A stretch of DNA of 64,000 nucleotides from Poriferisodalis sp022821985 (GCF_965219595.1 NZ_OZ244781.1:1426001-1490000), one strand, 5' to 3'; shown: positions 1-8,260, numbered from the stretch's first letter. Made by a program: numbers and translations. Notes: a model not told the origin generated them from the letters alone.

Positions 1-958
1 TGCGGGCGCCGACCTTCATCTTGATGATGGCCCCGGGTGCCGGGCCGGTTGCCCGGAACACGTCTTCACGGCTCATCACGATCTTGACCGGGCGGCCGGC
101 CTTCGTCGACAGCAGCGCCGCCACCGGCTCGATGTAGATCGTCGTCTTGCCGCCGAAGCCGCCGCCGATCTCCGCGGGGATCACCTTGATGCGCGAGGTA
201 TCCCAACCCAGCACCGTGGCCGTCGACGACCGCACCATGAAGTGGCCTTGGGAGGAGGCCCAGATGACCGCCTTACCTTCCTGGTCGCAGTCGACCACAC
301 AGGCGTGCGGCTCGATGTAGCCCTGGTGCACCGCCTGGGTCGAGAACTCCCGCTCGATCACGATCTCGGCCTCGGCGAAACCCTGCTCGACATCGCCGCG
401 CTCGTACACCGTGCGGGCCGCGATGTTCGACGGCTCGGTGGGCCGCGGCTCGACACCGCGCGTGAACAGGTTGTCGTGCAGCACTGGCGCGTCGTCGGCC
501 ATCGCGTCGGAGATGTTCAGCACGTGGGGCAGCAGCTCGTAGGTGACCTCGATGGCCTCCGCCGCTGCCTTGGCCTCGCGCCGGGTGGACGCCGCTACCG
601 CAGCCACGGCGTGGCCGCTGTACAGCACCGTGTCGCGGGCGATGACCGTGCACATCAGGTTGCGCGTGGCGCCCTTGGGCGGTGCTTCGGGGAAATCAGC
701 CCCGGTGACCACCGCTTTCACGCCGGGCATCGCCTCGGCGGCTGACGTGTCGATCGAGACGATCCGTGCGTGGGGATGCGGCGAGCGCAGGATGTGCCCG
801 TACAGCATTCCCGGCAGGTTCAGATCGGCCGCGTAGCGGGCCTTGCCGGCGACCTTGTCGAGCCCGTCATGGCGGACGGGGCGGGTGCCGACCCAGCGGT
901 AGCCGCTGGCTCCGTTGCCATTGGTGCGGGTGCTTGCAGCAGCTTCAGTAGTGCTCAT
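1..958 (-). CDS. Molybdopterin-binding large subunit of a CO/xanthine dehydrogenase-type hydroxylase (partial, 3' end outside window)
   Basis: The reading frame opens at an ATG (956-958) and runs off the left edge, giving the first 319 residues of a protein normally about 750-800 long. The N-terminal part has the aldehyde oxidase/xanthine dehydrogenase a/b hammerhead look (VAGKARYAADL near residue 36, then GMLYGHILRSPHPHARI). A GGGFGGK motif near residue 270 marks the start of the molybdopterin-binding domain. It would hold the Mo-pterin cofactor and carry out hydroxylation or CO oxidation, passing electrons to the iron-sulfur and FAD subunits encoded just upstream on the same strand. The active-site loop that separates true CO dehydrogenase (AYxCSFR) from other hydroxylases lies beyond the window, so the substrate cannot be decided. 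Confidence 0.88.
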   Translation of the reverse strand, partial: MSTTEAAASTRTNGNGASGYRWVGTRPVRHDGLDKVAGKARYAADLNLPGMLYGHILRSPHPHARIVSIDTSAAEAMPGVKAVVTGADFPEAPPKGATRNLMCTVIARDTVLYSGHAVAAVAASTRREAKAAAEAIEVTYELLPHVLNISDAMADDAPVLHDNLFTRGVEPRPTEPSNIAARTVYERGDVEQGFAEAEIVIEREFSTQAVHQGYIEPHACVVDCDQEGKAVIWASSQGHFMVRSSTATVLGWDTSRIKVIPAEIGGGFGGKTTIYIEPVAALLSTKAGRPVKIVMSREDVFRATGPAPGAIIKMKVGAR

Positions 959-1009
959 GTTCAGGTGTCCTTCTGCGATATCAGGAGAGTCTCAGCCAGC
1001 CGATGTCAA

Positions 1010-1489
1010 TCAGGCTGGGGTACGGATCTGGACGGCGGCCTCGAGCACCGAGCGCACGATCTTGTCGTAGCCGGTGCAGCGGCACAGGTTGCCGGCGAGC
1101 GCGTAGCGCACTTCGGTCTCAGTGGGGTCGGGGTTCTCGTCGAGGAGCGCCTTGGCGGCGATGAGGAACCCGGGTGTGCAGATGCCGCATTGCAGCGCAG
1201 CTCCTTCGAGGAAGCACTGCTGCAGCGGGTGCAGTTCATCTGCGCTGGCGAGACCTTCGCAGGTAGTGATGGCGGCGCCGTCGGCCTCGGGGGCGAAGAT
1301 CAGGCAGGCACACTGCAGGCGCCCGTTCATGATGACCGAGCAGGCGCCGCAGTCGCCAGTGCCGCAGCCTTCCTTGGCCCCGATCAATCCCAGCTCGTCC
1401 CGCAGGGCATTGAGCAGCGATTCGCCGTCTTCGGTCAGAAAATCAACGGCGTCGCCGTTGACCTCGCAGTTCACATGTGTGCGGCTCAT
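1010..1489 (-). CDS. [2Fe-2S] small subunit of a molybdenum hydroxylase (CoxS/XdhC-like ferredoxin)
   Basis: This 159-residue protein carries the two [2Fe-2S] sites of the family: a plant-ferredoxin cluster motif CGTGDCGACSV near residues 42-52, and the C-terminal cluster motifs CGICTPGF and LCRCTGY. It passes electrons from the Mo-pterin centre to FAD. The start was chosen at the ATG at 1487-1489 (MSRTHVNCEV), because a longer upstream extension in the same frame is out-of-frame coding of the FAD subunit. That ATG overlaps the TGA of the FAD-subunit gene (TGATG), so the two are probably translationally coupled. The large-subunit gene follows 51 bases downstream, giving the M-S-L order typical of cox operons. 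Confidence 0.93.
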   Translation of the reverse strand: MSRTHVNCEVNGDAVDFLTEDGESLLNALRDELGLIGAKEGCGTGDCGACSVIMNGRLQCACLIFAPEADGAAITTCEGLASADELHPLQQCFLEGAALQCGICTPGFLIAAKALLDENPDPTETEVRYALAGNLCRCTGYDKIVRSVLEAAVQIRTPA

Positions 1490-2367
1490 CAGGACGCTCC
1501 GTTCTGTCCGTTGCGTGTTCGAATCCGGTCGGCGGCAATGCCGGCGGCTCGACGGGTGAGCACGCCGGCGACCTGGCGCCGGTAGTTGATCGTGCCCCGC
1601 TTGTCGTCGATGGGGTTGCAGGCATCGCTGGCGGCCGCGGCTGCGGCAGCCAGCGCTGCGTCGTCGAGGCTGCTGCCCACAAGCGCCGCCTCTGCGGCAG
1701 GCACCCGCACGACGGTGGGCGCCACCGCGCCGAGCGCGACCGAGGCCGCGCTCACATTGCCGCTGTCGTCCAGCGTGAGTCGCACCCCGGCACCCACCAC
1801 GGCGATGTCCATCTCGGTGCGAGGGATGAGTCGCAGGTAGGCGTCGGAGGTGCCGCCGGCTGGCCGGGCGAGCTCGAAGCACACCACGATCTCGTCATGC
1901 GCCAGCGATGTCTGGCCGGGCCCGGTCGCCACGTCGGCGACGGGTACCCGCCGTTCGCCGTCAGCGCCTGCGATCACGGCCACCGCATCGTTCACCACCA
2001 GGGCAGGCACGGAGTCGGCAGCGGGGGAGGCGTTGCAGAGGTTCCCGCCGAGGCTGGAGCGGTTCTGGATCTGGTCGGACCCGATGAGTCCTGCAGCCTC
2101 GGTCAGGCCTGGGAAGTCGGCAGCAAAGGCGGCGTTGGACGTCAGCGCCGAGCTGGGGGCCGCAGCACCCACCTGCCAGGTGTCGCCGTCGAGGCTCACC
2201 GACATGAGACGGTCGATCTTCTTGAGGTCGATCACCATCGACGGCTCAGGCCGCCCGGCGCGCATCTGCGGCACGACGTCGGTTGCGCCTGCGAACACGA
2301 TGGCATCGGCATCGCCGGCCAGCAGTGTCCTCGCCTCGTCAATGGTGGTCGGCGCGGCATATTTCAT
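1489..2367 (-). CDS. FAD-binding subunit of a molybdenum hydroxylase (CoxM-like)
   Basis: This 292-residue protein begins MKYAAPTTIDEA and shows the FAD-binding motifs of the CoxM/XdhB family: FAGATDVVPQMR near residue 26 and IQNRSSLGGNLCNASPAADS near residue 107, the pyrophosphate-binding loops. The rest matches the CO dehydrogenase flavoprotein C-terminal domain. It would take electrons from the iron-sulfur subunit and hand them to a quinone, oxygen or another acceptor. It is the first gene of the minus-strand operon and its TGA overlaps the ATG of the small subunit. The start at 2367 was preferred over the much longer open frame because homology begins there. No cofactor-insertion gene (CoxD/XdhC type) is visible; it may lie beyond the left edge. 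Confidence 0.93.
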   Translation of the reverse strand: MKYAAPTTIDEARTLLAGDADAIVFAGATDVVPQMRAGRPEPSMVIDLKKIDRLMSVSLDGDTWQVGAAAPSSALTSNAAFAADFPGLTEAAGLIGSDQIQNRSSLGGNLCNASPAADSVPALVVNDAVAVIAGADGERRVPVADVATGPGQTSLAHDEIVVCFELARPAGGTSDAYLRLIPRTEMDIAVVGAGVRLTLDDSGNVSAASVALGAVAPTVVRVPAAEAALVGSSLDDAALAAAAAAASDACNPIDDKRGTINYRRQVAGVLTRRAAGIAADRIRTRNGQNGAS

Positions 2368-2628
2368 GCGGATAGCTCCCGATCCGTTGGGTCTTGCGTC
2401 ATGTGTCGACGCACCGTCTCCCGGCGGTCGCGTCGCTCGCGCCGCCTGCGGGCGACGGCGCGCACGGCAGCGGACGTTAGTTGCGCTGAGCCGTGCTCGT
2501 TGCATCAACCGTCGCCGGCGACCTCCCGCACCGTGGCCCCCTGTCGCAAACGAGCCAAGAACCGTCGTTGACGAGCGGCAATCATGTGTTGCCGCAGCGA
2601 CATCCATTAACGAGCCGAGGAGCGGGTC
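2368..2628. promoter_or_regulatory. Divergent intergenic region between the hydroxylase operon and the reductase gene
   Basis: These 261 bases separate two divergently transcribed units and must hold both promoters. Most of the segment is GC-rich. The right part is less so and includes a TTGACG hexamer at 2568-2573 on the plus strand, but no convincing -10 box sits 16-18 bases downstream. A GAGGAGCGGG Shine-Dalgarno-like run lies just before the ATG at 2629. No operator palindrome was seen. Confidence 0.35.
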
Positions 2629-3654
2629 ATGGCTGGAGAAACGAACACAGCGCGGGTGTCGGACTGCGTTGTGCTTGCCGAGGTCCCCGACGGACCGCTC
2701 AGTGCCGAGCACTTCGCGTTGCAGCCCGAAGATGTACCCGAACCCGGACCGGGCGAGGTGCTCGTGCGGGTTCAGGCGATCACGATCGGCGCGGGGCAGC
2801 GAGCCGGCCTGCAGGGCAGTGCCAGCTACGCGGGCGCCCCGGAAACGGGCGCGGTCATGGGAGGCGCGGGCGCCGGCATCGTGGAGGCATCGAATGCGGA
2901 GGGCATCAGCGTCGGCGACACCGTCGTGGGCGCGACTGGCTGGCGCCGCCACGCTGTGATTGCCGGTGGCGAGCTGCGTGTCGCTGACGGCGCGCTCGAT
3001 CCCGCCCTGCATCTGGGCGTGCTCGGCACGAACGGGCTCACCGCCTACTTCGGCTTGCTCGATGTCGGGCGACCAGAAGCGGGCGAGACCGTGGTGGTGT
3101 CCGCAGCGGCAGGATCGGTGGGCCACATTGTGGGGCAGATCGCCAAGGCGCAGGGTTGCCGGGTGGTCGGTGTGGCCGGTTCGGATGAGAAGTGCTCGCT
3201 GCTGGTTGACGAGCTGGGCTTCGACGCGGCGATCAATCGCCACTCGCCCGATTTCCGCGCCGATTTCCGGGCGGCCACGCCCGACCGCATCGACGTGTAC
3301 TTTGACAACACGGGCGGCGAGATCCTCGGCTCCGCGCTCTTCCGCATGGCCACGTTCGGCCGCATCGTGTGCTGCGGCGCGGTTTCGGCCTACGACACCG
3401 CCAATCCCGATCCCAGCCCGCGAGGCATCCCGGGTCTGCTGGTGAACAACCAGGTGCGCATGCAGGGGTTCCTCGTGTTCGCCTACACCGAGCGCTACGA
3501 CGAGGCGCGAGCCCAGATGCGCGAGTGGATCGACGCCGGGTCGCTCGTGCCCCGCCACGTCACCTACGACGGCCTCAATGCTGCGGGCGGCGCATTCGTC
3601 GACCTCCTCGGCGGCCGCACTGTCGGCACCACCATCGTCCGCCTGGGTGATTGA
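2629..3654 (+). CDS. Medium-chain NADP-dependent oxidoreductase, curcumin/prostaglandin reductase type
   Basis: A 341-residue zinc-independent medium-chain reductase. A GroES-like N-terminal domain (PGPGEVLVRVQAITI) is followed by a Rossmann fold with a nucleotide loop (VVVSAAAGSVGHIVGQIAKAQG, around residues 160-180) and the YFDNTGGEIL segment that is the signature of the CurA / leukotriene B4 12-hydroxydehydrogenase branch. Such enzymes reduce the C=C bond of alpha,beta-unsaturated carbonyls with NADPH. No structural zinc cysteines are seen. It is transcribed away from the hydroxylase operon and ends 58 bases before the next gene, which has its own predicted promoter, so it is probably a single-gene unit. 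Substrate unknown. Confidence 0.85.
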   Translation: MAGETNTARVSDCVVLAEVPDGPLSAEHFALQPEDVPEPGPGEVLVRVQAITIGAGQRAGLQGSASYAGAPETGAVMGGAGAGIVEASNAEGISVGDTVVGATGWRRHAVIAGGELRVADGALDPALHLGVLGTNGLTAYFGLLDVGRPEAGETVVVSAAAGSVGHIVGQIAKAQGCRVVGVAGSDEKCSLLVDELGFDAAINRHSPDFRADFRAATPDRIDVYFDNTGGEILGSALFRMATFGRIVCCGAVSAYDTANPDPSPRGIPGLLVNNQVRMQGFLVFAYTERYDEARAQMREWIDAGSLVPRHVTYDGLNAAGGAFVDLLGGRTVGTTIVRLGD

Positions 3655-3700
3655 GCGCTCGTGCTTCGGCTGTTTCATCGGACCTGAGCGCGCCGAAACA

Positions 3701-3706
3701 TAGGCT
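3701..3706 (+). promoter_or_regulatory. -10 box of a probable leaderless promoter
   Basis: TAGGCT lies six bases before the ATG at 3713, so transcription would begin at or next to the start codon. No Shine-Dalgarno sequence is present. The same arrangement is seen before the GlmS-like gene, sucC, truA and the small ORF at 60401. Confidence 0.5.
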
Positions 3707-3712
3707 CGGCTC

Positions 3713-4678
3713 ATGACGGCCGCCGATCCGCCGGGGCGAATTGAGGCCGAGCATCTGGCCCACTACCCGGAGCGGCCTAGTGCAGCGGGCAGGTTCGCGG
3801 TGCGGGTCTCGTATCCGGCCGTGATCCTGTTGGGAGTCGGTATCTACGCCGCTGCCGGATCGCTCGGGATGCCGGCCGTGGCGGCGTCGTACGTTGCCGT
3901 GCTGGTTGGGGCAGGGCTGGTCACGCTGCACGAGATCGTCTTGCCCTACCGCCCCGAATGGCGCCCCCAGGGCGCTGACGTGCGAGCCGATGTGGCGTTC
4001 ATGGTGGCCGTCCAGGTGGTGCTGCCGCTGCTGCTCTCGCTGGCGGCGACAGCGGCGTTCGCCGGATGGCTGCGCGAGGGCGACCTGACACTCGCGGGCC
4101 TGTGGCCGCACAGCTGGCCCGTTGCGCTCCAAGCAGCGCTGATGATGGCTGTGGCTGACTTCTTCCGCTACTGGCTGCACCGGGCGTTCCACGGTTCGGC
4201 CTTCATGTGGCGCTGGCATGCCGTGCACCACTCGCCGCACCGGCTGTACTGGCTGAACGTCGGACGCTTCCACCCAGGAGAGAAGGCAGTCCAGTTCTGC
4301 GTCGACGCGTTGCCGTTCGTGCTGCTGGGCGTGGGAAGCGACGTGCTCGCGGCGTACTTCGTGTTCTACGCGCTGAACGGCTTCTACCAGCACTCCAACT
4401 GCGACGTGCGCCTCGGCTGGCTCAACTACCTCATCAGCGGCCCGGAGCTGCACCGCTGGCATCACTCCGAATTGCCGGCGGAGTCAGATCACAACTTCGG
4501 GAACAACCTCATCATCTGGGACGTGCTGTTCGGCACCCGGTACCTTCCCGCGGACGCGGCGGTCGGACGGCTCGGACTGCTGAACCGCGACTACCCGACT
4601 GGCTTTCTGGCTCAGATGCGCACCCCCTTGATTCGAGGACTCGACAAGCGAGCAGCCGGGACAGCGACGCCGTCGTGA
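3713..4678 (+). CDS. Sterol desaturase / fatty acid hydroxylase family membrane protein
   Basis: A 321-residue integral membrane protein with the histidine clusters of the fatty acid hydroxylase superfamily: HRAFH (156-160), HAVHH (169-173) and HRWHH (247-251), which would bind a di-iron centre, followed by the family signature NFGNNLIIWDVLFGTRY. Hydrophobic stretches around residues 33-75 and 95-120 precede the first cluster. Members hydroxylate or desaturate lipids at the membrane using O2. Its TGA overlaps the GTG of the GH3 gene (GTGA), so it heads a translationally coupled four-gene unit and probably acts on a lipid substrate or product of that pathway. The exact substrate is unknown. 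Confidence 0.88.
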   Translation: MTAADPPGRIEAEHLAHYPERPSAAGRFAVRVSYPAVILLGVGIYAAAGSLGMPAVAASYVAVLVGAGLVTLHEIVLPYRPEWRPQGADVRADVAFMVAVQVVLPLLLSLAATAAFAGWLREGDLTLAGLWPHSWPVALQAALMMAVADFFRYWLHRAFHGSAFMWRWHAVHHSPHRLYWLNVGRFHPGEKAVQFCVDALPFVLLGVGSDVLAAYFVFYALNGFYQHSNCDVRLGWLNYLISGPELHRWHHSELPAESDHNFGNNLIIWDVLFGTRYLPADAAVGRLGLLNRDYPTGFLAQMRTPLIRGLDKRAAGTATPS

Positions 4679-6384
4679 CGGGCAATTCGGGGATCGACGG
4701 TCTCAGCTATCGACTGCTTCGGGCTGGGCTGGCCGTGGCCAGCGGCCGCACCTACCGCGGGCTCGTCCGTGCATGCGCCGATCCGGCGGCGGTCCAGGAT
4801 CAGGTGCTGCAGCGCATCCTCTCCGATAACGCCGGCACGGTGTTCGGCACCGATCACCGCTTCGGCTCGATTGCCGGCTCCGAGGACTACCGCCGTGCCG
4901 TGCCGGTGCAGACCTACGAAGACCTGAGGGAGGCGATCGAGGCGCAGGAAGCCACCGGCGAGCAGTGTCTCACTGCCGAGCAGCCGGTCTATTACAACCA
5001 GACCAGCGGCACCGTCGCCGAGCCGAAGAACATCCCGCTCACCAAGGCCGGCCTCGCCCGCATCCAGCGCTTGCAGCGACTCGCGGCCTACACACTGTCG
5101 CGGCGCACCGCCGCGCTCGGCGGCAAGGTGTTCGCGGTGACCGGTGCCGCGCACGAGGGCACCATGCCAGCAGGTACGCCGTACGGCTCGGCGTCAGGGC
5201 TGCTGTACGCGAGCCAGGGCAAGCTCCTGCGGCGCCGGTACGTGCTGCCGGCGGCGGTATCGGACATCGCCGACTACGACGCCCGCTACTTGGCCATGGC
5301 CGTGCTGGGCGCAGCTGACGGCTCCGTGACCACGATGGCGACGGCCAACCCCTCGACGTTCATCCGGCTGATGGACGTGCTCAATGACTCGGCCGACGTG
5401 GTGCTCGACGCAGTGGCCGCCGGGCGGCTGCCCGCTGGCTGCAACGTGCCTGGGCGCGACGACCAGCTCGGACTCCGCGCAGACCCGAAGCGAGCGGCGG
5501 CCCTCGGTCGGCGCCTGGAGGCCGCAGGCCGACTCACCTATGCCGACATCTGGGGCGACCTGCGTGCGGTCGTGACGTGGACCGGGGGGAGCTGCGGCTT
5601 GGCGATCGAGCGTCTCCAGCCGATGCTGACACCCGACTGCCCGGTCTTCGAACTCGGCTATCTCGCCAGCGAGGTCAGCGGCACCGTCAACATCGATCCC
5701 ATCGAAGGCTCCTGCGTCGCGACCCTGCAGGACAACTTCTTCGAGTTCGCGGAACGCGATGGGTGGGAGGCCGCTGCCGACGATGCCGACCGTGGCCAGC
5801 CGACCTGCACGCTTGCCGATCTCGAGGCCGGCCGCGACTACTACGTCATCGTGACCACAGCCGACGGTCTGTACCGCTACGACATGAACGACATCGTGCG
5901 GGTGACGGGCTTCGTCGACCGCACGCCGGTCCTGTCCTTCGTCCAGAAAGGCAAGGGCGTCACCAGCATCACGGGCGAGAAGCTGTACGAATTCCAGGTG
6001 ATGTCGGCCGTGACCGCTGCCGTGGCCGAGATCGGCACCGTGGCACCGTTCTTCATCATGCTGGCCGACGTCGCAGAGGCCCGCTACACGCTCCATGCGG
6101 AGCTGGCGAGCACGCCGGCTGGCCCACAGGGAGCCGAACTTGCCGGCGAACTGTCAAGCAGCATCGAGCGAGCGCTGCGGCAGACCAATGTCGAGTACGA
6201 CCAGAAGCGAGCCAGCGGCCGGCTGGCACCGCTGCGCATCCGGTTGCTTGCAGCGGGCACTGGCGATGAATTCAGGCGCCAGCGCGTCGCAGACGGACAG
6301 CGTGACGTGCAGTTCAAATACCTCCGGCTGCAATACAGCGCCGATTGCCAGTTTCCTTTCGACGACTTCGCAGCTCCGGCCTGA
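4675..6384 (+). CDS. GH3 auxin-responsive-promoter family protein (acyl-acid amido synthetase)
   Basis: A 569-residue member of the GH3 family of adenylate-forming enzymes, which in plants join acyl acids such as jasmonate or auxin to amino acids. Visible landmarks are the ATP-binding loop YYNQTSGTVAEPKN (106-119), the ELGYLASEVSG segment, the LYRYDMNDIVRVTGF motif and the ITGEKLYEFQV region that introduces the C-terminal lid. The GTG start at 4675 overlaps the upstream stop codon, and the longer frame upstream is a shadow of the hydroxylase gene. It lies between a lipid-modifying membrane enzyme and an enolase-superfamily enzyme, which suggests it makes an amide (or other acyl) conjugate. 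Neither acyl nor amine partner can be read from the sequence. Confidence 0.88.
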   Translation: MTGNSGIDGLSYRLLRAGLAVASGRTYRGLVRACADPAAVQDQVLQRILSDNAGTVFGTDHRFGSIAGSEDYRRAVPVQTYEDLREAIEAQEATGEQCLTAEQPVYYNQTSGTVAEPKNIPLTKAGLARIQRLQRLAAYTLSRRTAALGGKVFAVTGAAHEGTMPAGTPYGSASGLLYASQGKLLRRRYVLPAAVSDIADYDARYLAMAVLGAADGSVTTMATANPSTFIRLMDVLNDSADVVLDAVAAGRLPAGCNVPGRDDQLGLRADPKRAAALGRRLEAAGRLTYADIWGDLRAVVTWTGGSCGLAIERLQPMLTPDCPVFELGYLASEVSGTVNIDPIEGSCVATLQDNFFEFAERDGWEAAADDADRGQPTCTLADLEAGRDYYVIVTTADGLYRYDMNDIVRVTGFVDRTPVLSFVQKGKGVTSITGEKLYEFQVMSAVTAAVAEIGTVAPFFIMLADVAEARYTLHAELASTPAGPQGAELAGELSSSIERALRQTNVEYDQKRASGRLAPLRIRLLAAGTGDEFRRQRVADGQRDVQFKYLRLQYSADCQFPFDDFAAPA

Positions 6385-6407
6385 GCGAGCTTGGCCGAGG
6401 TGCGTAC

Positions 6408-7538
6408 GTGCAGATCCGCTGCCTGAAGACATTCACCTTCCCGGTGCCGTTCAAGCGCGTCTTCCGGCATGCCTCTGCCAGCCGCCGCCACGCCGAGAAC
6501 CTCATCGTGACGGCCCACGGCGACGACGGCGCGATCGGCTACGGCGAAGGGTGCCCGCGGCTGTACGTGACCGGGGAGACCGTCGGGGGTTGCGCTGCGT
6601 TCGTCAACCAGCACGCCGCGTCGTTCTGCGCGGACGTCGGGAGCGTGGACGACCTGCGCGCCTGGATCGACGCCCACAGCGATGCCATCGACGAGAACCC
6701 GGCCGCGTTCTGCGCGATGGAGCTTGCCGCCCTCGACCTGCTGGGCAAGGCGGGCGGTTGCAATATCGAGCAGTTGCTGGGTGTTGCTTCAGGCCCCCCC
6801 GATGTGGCCTATACCGCTGTCCTGGGCGACATGGGTCCGCTGCTGTATCGATGGCAGTTGCGCGGATTCCGCGTGCGGGGCTTCACCGACTTCAAGGTGA
6901 AGCTCTCGGGCTCGCTGCGGCGTGACCGGGCCAAGCTTGCCCCGTTCATTTCCCGAGGGTCGAACCCGGCGACGGTTCGCCTCGATGCGAACAACCTCTG
7001 GGAGACGCCCGAGCAGTGCGCCGCGCACTTGGACGCACTGGGCGACATCGCATTCGCCGTCGAGGAACCGCTGCAGGCGGGTGATGTCGAGGGGTGCATG
7101 CGCGTCGCGCAGCAGTGCCGGGTGAAGATCATCGCCGACGAGAGCTTGCGGCTCGCCCGGCAGCTCGAGGCGCTGGCGGAGCCGTCGGCGTGGATCGTGA
7201 ACGTGCGGGTGTCGAAGATGGGCGGGATCGTCAGGTCGCTGGACGTGGTGACTGCTGCTGCGCGCACCGGCATCGACGTCATCGTCGGGTGCCAGGTGGG
7301 GGAGACGAGCCTGCTCACCCGGGCGGCGCTCGCCGTCATCGCGAGCGCCCCGGGCGCCGTTGTGGGCGCCGAAGGTGCCTTCGGGACGCATCTGCTGGCC
7401 CGTGATCTCACCGATCGGACGATCATGTGGGGCTACGGGGGAATGCTGCGCGCTCAAGACGTGCCCGATCGCAGCGGCGGCGGGCTGGGTCTGCGGCTCG
7501 ATCCCGCAGCCGTCCTGGTGCCGCTGGAGGACAGGTGA
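6408..7538 (+). CDS. Enolase-superfamily enzyme (dipeptide epimerase / muconate cycloisomerase type)
   Basis: A 376-residue protein with the barrel residues of the muconate lactonizing enzyme subgroup: KVK (Lys163 and Lys165), DANN (Asp193), VEEP (Glu219), ADES (Asp244) and SKMGG (Lys270). The two lysine positions are the acid/base pair and the three acids bind Mg2+. Subgroup members include dipeptide epimerases, N-succinylamino acid racemases, o-succinylbenzoate synthase and cycloisomerases. The GTG at 6408 was chosen because a GAGG sits seven bases upstream. A longer frame opens at 6345 but overlaps the GH3 gene. Next to GH3, racemisation of an amino-acid conjugate is an attractive but unproven role. 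Confidence 0.85.
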   Translation: MQIRCLKTFTFPVPFKRVFRHASASRRHAENLIVTAHGDDGAIGYGEGCPRLYVTGETVGGCAAFVNQHAASFCADVGSVDDLRAWIDAHSDAIDENPAAFCAMELAALDLLGKAGGCNIEQLLGVASGPPDVAYTAVLGDMGPLLYRWQLRGFRVRGFTDFKVKLSGSLRRDRAKLAPFISRGSNPATVRLDANNLWETPEQCAAHLDALGDIAFAVEEPLQAGDVEGCMRVAQQCRVKIIADESLRLARQLEALAEPSAWIVNVRVSKMGGIVRSLDVVTAAARTGIDVIVGCQVGETSLLTRAALAVIASAPGAVVGAEGAFGTHLLARDLTDRTIMWGYGGMLRAQDVPDRSGGGLGLRLDPAAVLVPLEDR

Positions 7539-7993
7539 ACGACACCCGATTTGCTGTGGCAAGCCTGGTGTTCGGCCTCGCGTTCCTGGCCCGCGTCGCG
7601 GGTCAAGCTGTGCAGCGCTGGTGGGACGTGGCCTTCCTGCCTTCCCAGGACGCCTGGCAGGGCAGCAGCCTGCCGTTCCCGGCGCTGTTCGCGGCCCAAG
7701 TGGTGATCTTGATGATCATCGCGGCGGCGACGCTGCGAATGCGAGCGGCCCGGAGCCTCTTCGGGCGGCGCTGGGTGCGGCCAGTCGCTTGGTTCGGCGT
7801 CCTGTATTTCGCTGTGATGGTGGCGCGTTTGGCAGTCGGACTCCTCGGCGATGCCGGAGCGTTCGGCGACGAGAGCATCGCTGCAGGGAAGTGGTTCACT
7901 GCCTACCTGCCGACGGCATTTCACCTGGTCCTGGCGAGCGAAGTGATGCTGTTCGTGGCCTATCAACGAGGGCGCCCCCAACCCGCTGGCTGA
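7535..7993 (+). CDS. Small integral membrane protein of unknown function
   Basis: A 152-residue protein with about four hydrophobic segments (roughly residues 6-25, 45-65, 82-102 and 125-145). Its GTG start overlaps the stop codon of the enolase-superfamily gene (GTGA). No family was recognised. It is the last gene of the coupled unit that starts at 3713 and may carry or anchor the product, which is inference from position only. The ribosomal superoperon with its own promoter begins just downstream. Confidence 0.72.
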   Translation: MNDTRFAVASLVFGLAFLARVAGQAVQRWWDVAFLPSQDAWQGSSLPFPALFAAQVVILMIIAAATLRMRAARSLFGRRWVRPVAWFGVLYFAVMVARLAVGLLGDAGAFGDESIAAGKWFTAYLPTAFHLVLASEVMLFVAYQRGRPQPAG

Positions 7994-8005
7994 ACGGGCG
8001 CGAGG

Positions 8006-8034
8006 TTGGGGCGCTCGTGGGGGATCGGTAGCCT
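8006..8034 (+). promoter_or_regulatory. Promoter of the ribosomal protein superoperon
   Basis: TTGGGG (8006-8011) and TAGCCT (8029-8034) are separated by exactly 17 bases, a good sigma-70/SigA-type promoter. The -10 is preceded by CGG, forming the CGGTA(C/G)(C/G)CT element found before several other units in this window. It would give a leader of about 255 bases before rplC. Confidence 0.6.
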
Positions 8035-8141
8035 GCTTCATTCGCGGCGCGGACTTCCTGCGTCGAACTGACGTCCGGCAAGGCCGGATGCCTCCCCGCA
8101 ATGGGTCGGGTGTTCGGAACCGGTCGGCACAACCTCAGAAC

Positions 8142-8169
8142 CGCTCCGCCGGCGCAGCCGTGCGGAGCG
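8142..8169 (+). promoter_or_regulatory. Long hairpin in the rplC leader
   Basis: An eight-base stem (CGCTCCGC at 8142-8149 with GCGGAGCG at 8162-8169) is extended by an inner four-base stem (CGGC/GCCG) around a GCA loop with a single bulged T. It lies in the predicted 5' UTR of the ribosomal superoperon, before three smaller hairpins. There is no poly-T tail, so it is more likely a regulatory RNA structure than a simple terminator. Confidence 0.5.
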
Positions 8170-8180
8170 TTCGCATGGCG

Positions 8181-8260
8181 GCCCGCTAGGCGGGCAGCCA
8201 TAGAGACAGCGGCCCGTTGAGCGGGCGGCCGAAGGGACAACTGCCCGCTGTGCGGGCAGT
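8181..8260 (+). repeat. Three phased hairpins (31-base repeat) in the rplC leader
   Basis: Three GCCCG...CGGGC hairpins start at 8181, 8212 and 8243, an exact 31-base period. The first is a six-base stem around TAG, the second a similar stem around TTGAG, and the third a perfect eight-base stem (CTGCCCGC/GCGGGCAG, 8241-8259) around TGT. Linkers between the first two are also similar (AGAGACA versus AGGGACA). They end 36 bases before the rplC ATG. A role in autoregulation of the operon is likely, but no known leader type was recognised. Confidence 0.55.

Noticed and set aside
1..958. Calling the left-edge operon a form I carbon monoxide dehydrogenase
   Set aside because: The active-site loop (AYxCSFR) that would decide this lies outside the window.
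1515..1540. GTTCGAATCCGG, tRNA-like T-loop
   Set aside because: It lies inside the CoxM-like coding sequence, and no cloverleaf can be drawn.
8181..8260. CRISPR array reading of the 31-base phased hairpins
   Set aside because: The units are contiguous, diverged, GC-rich hairpins without unique spacers, and there are no cas genes.
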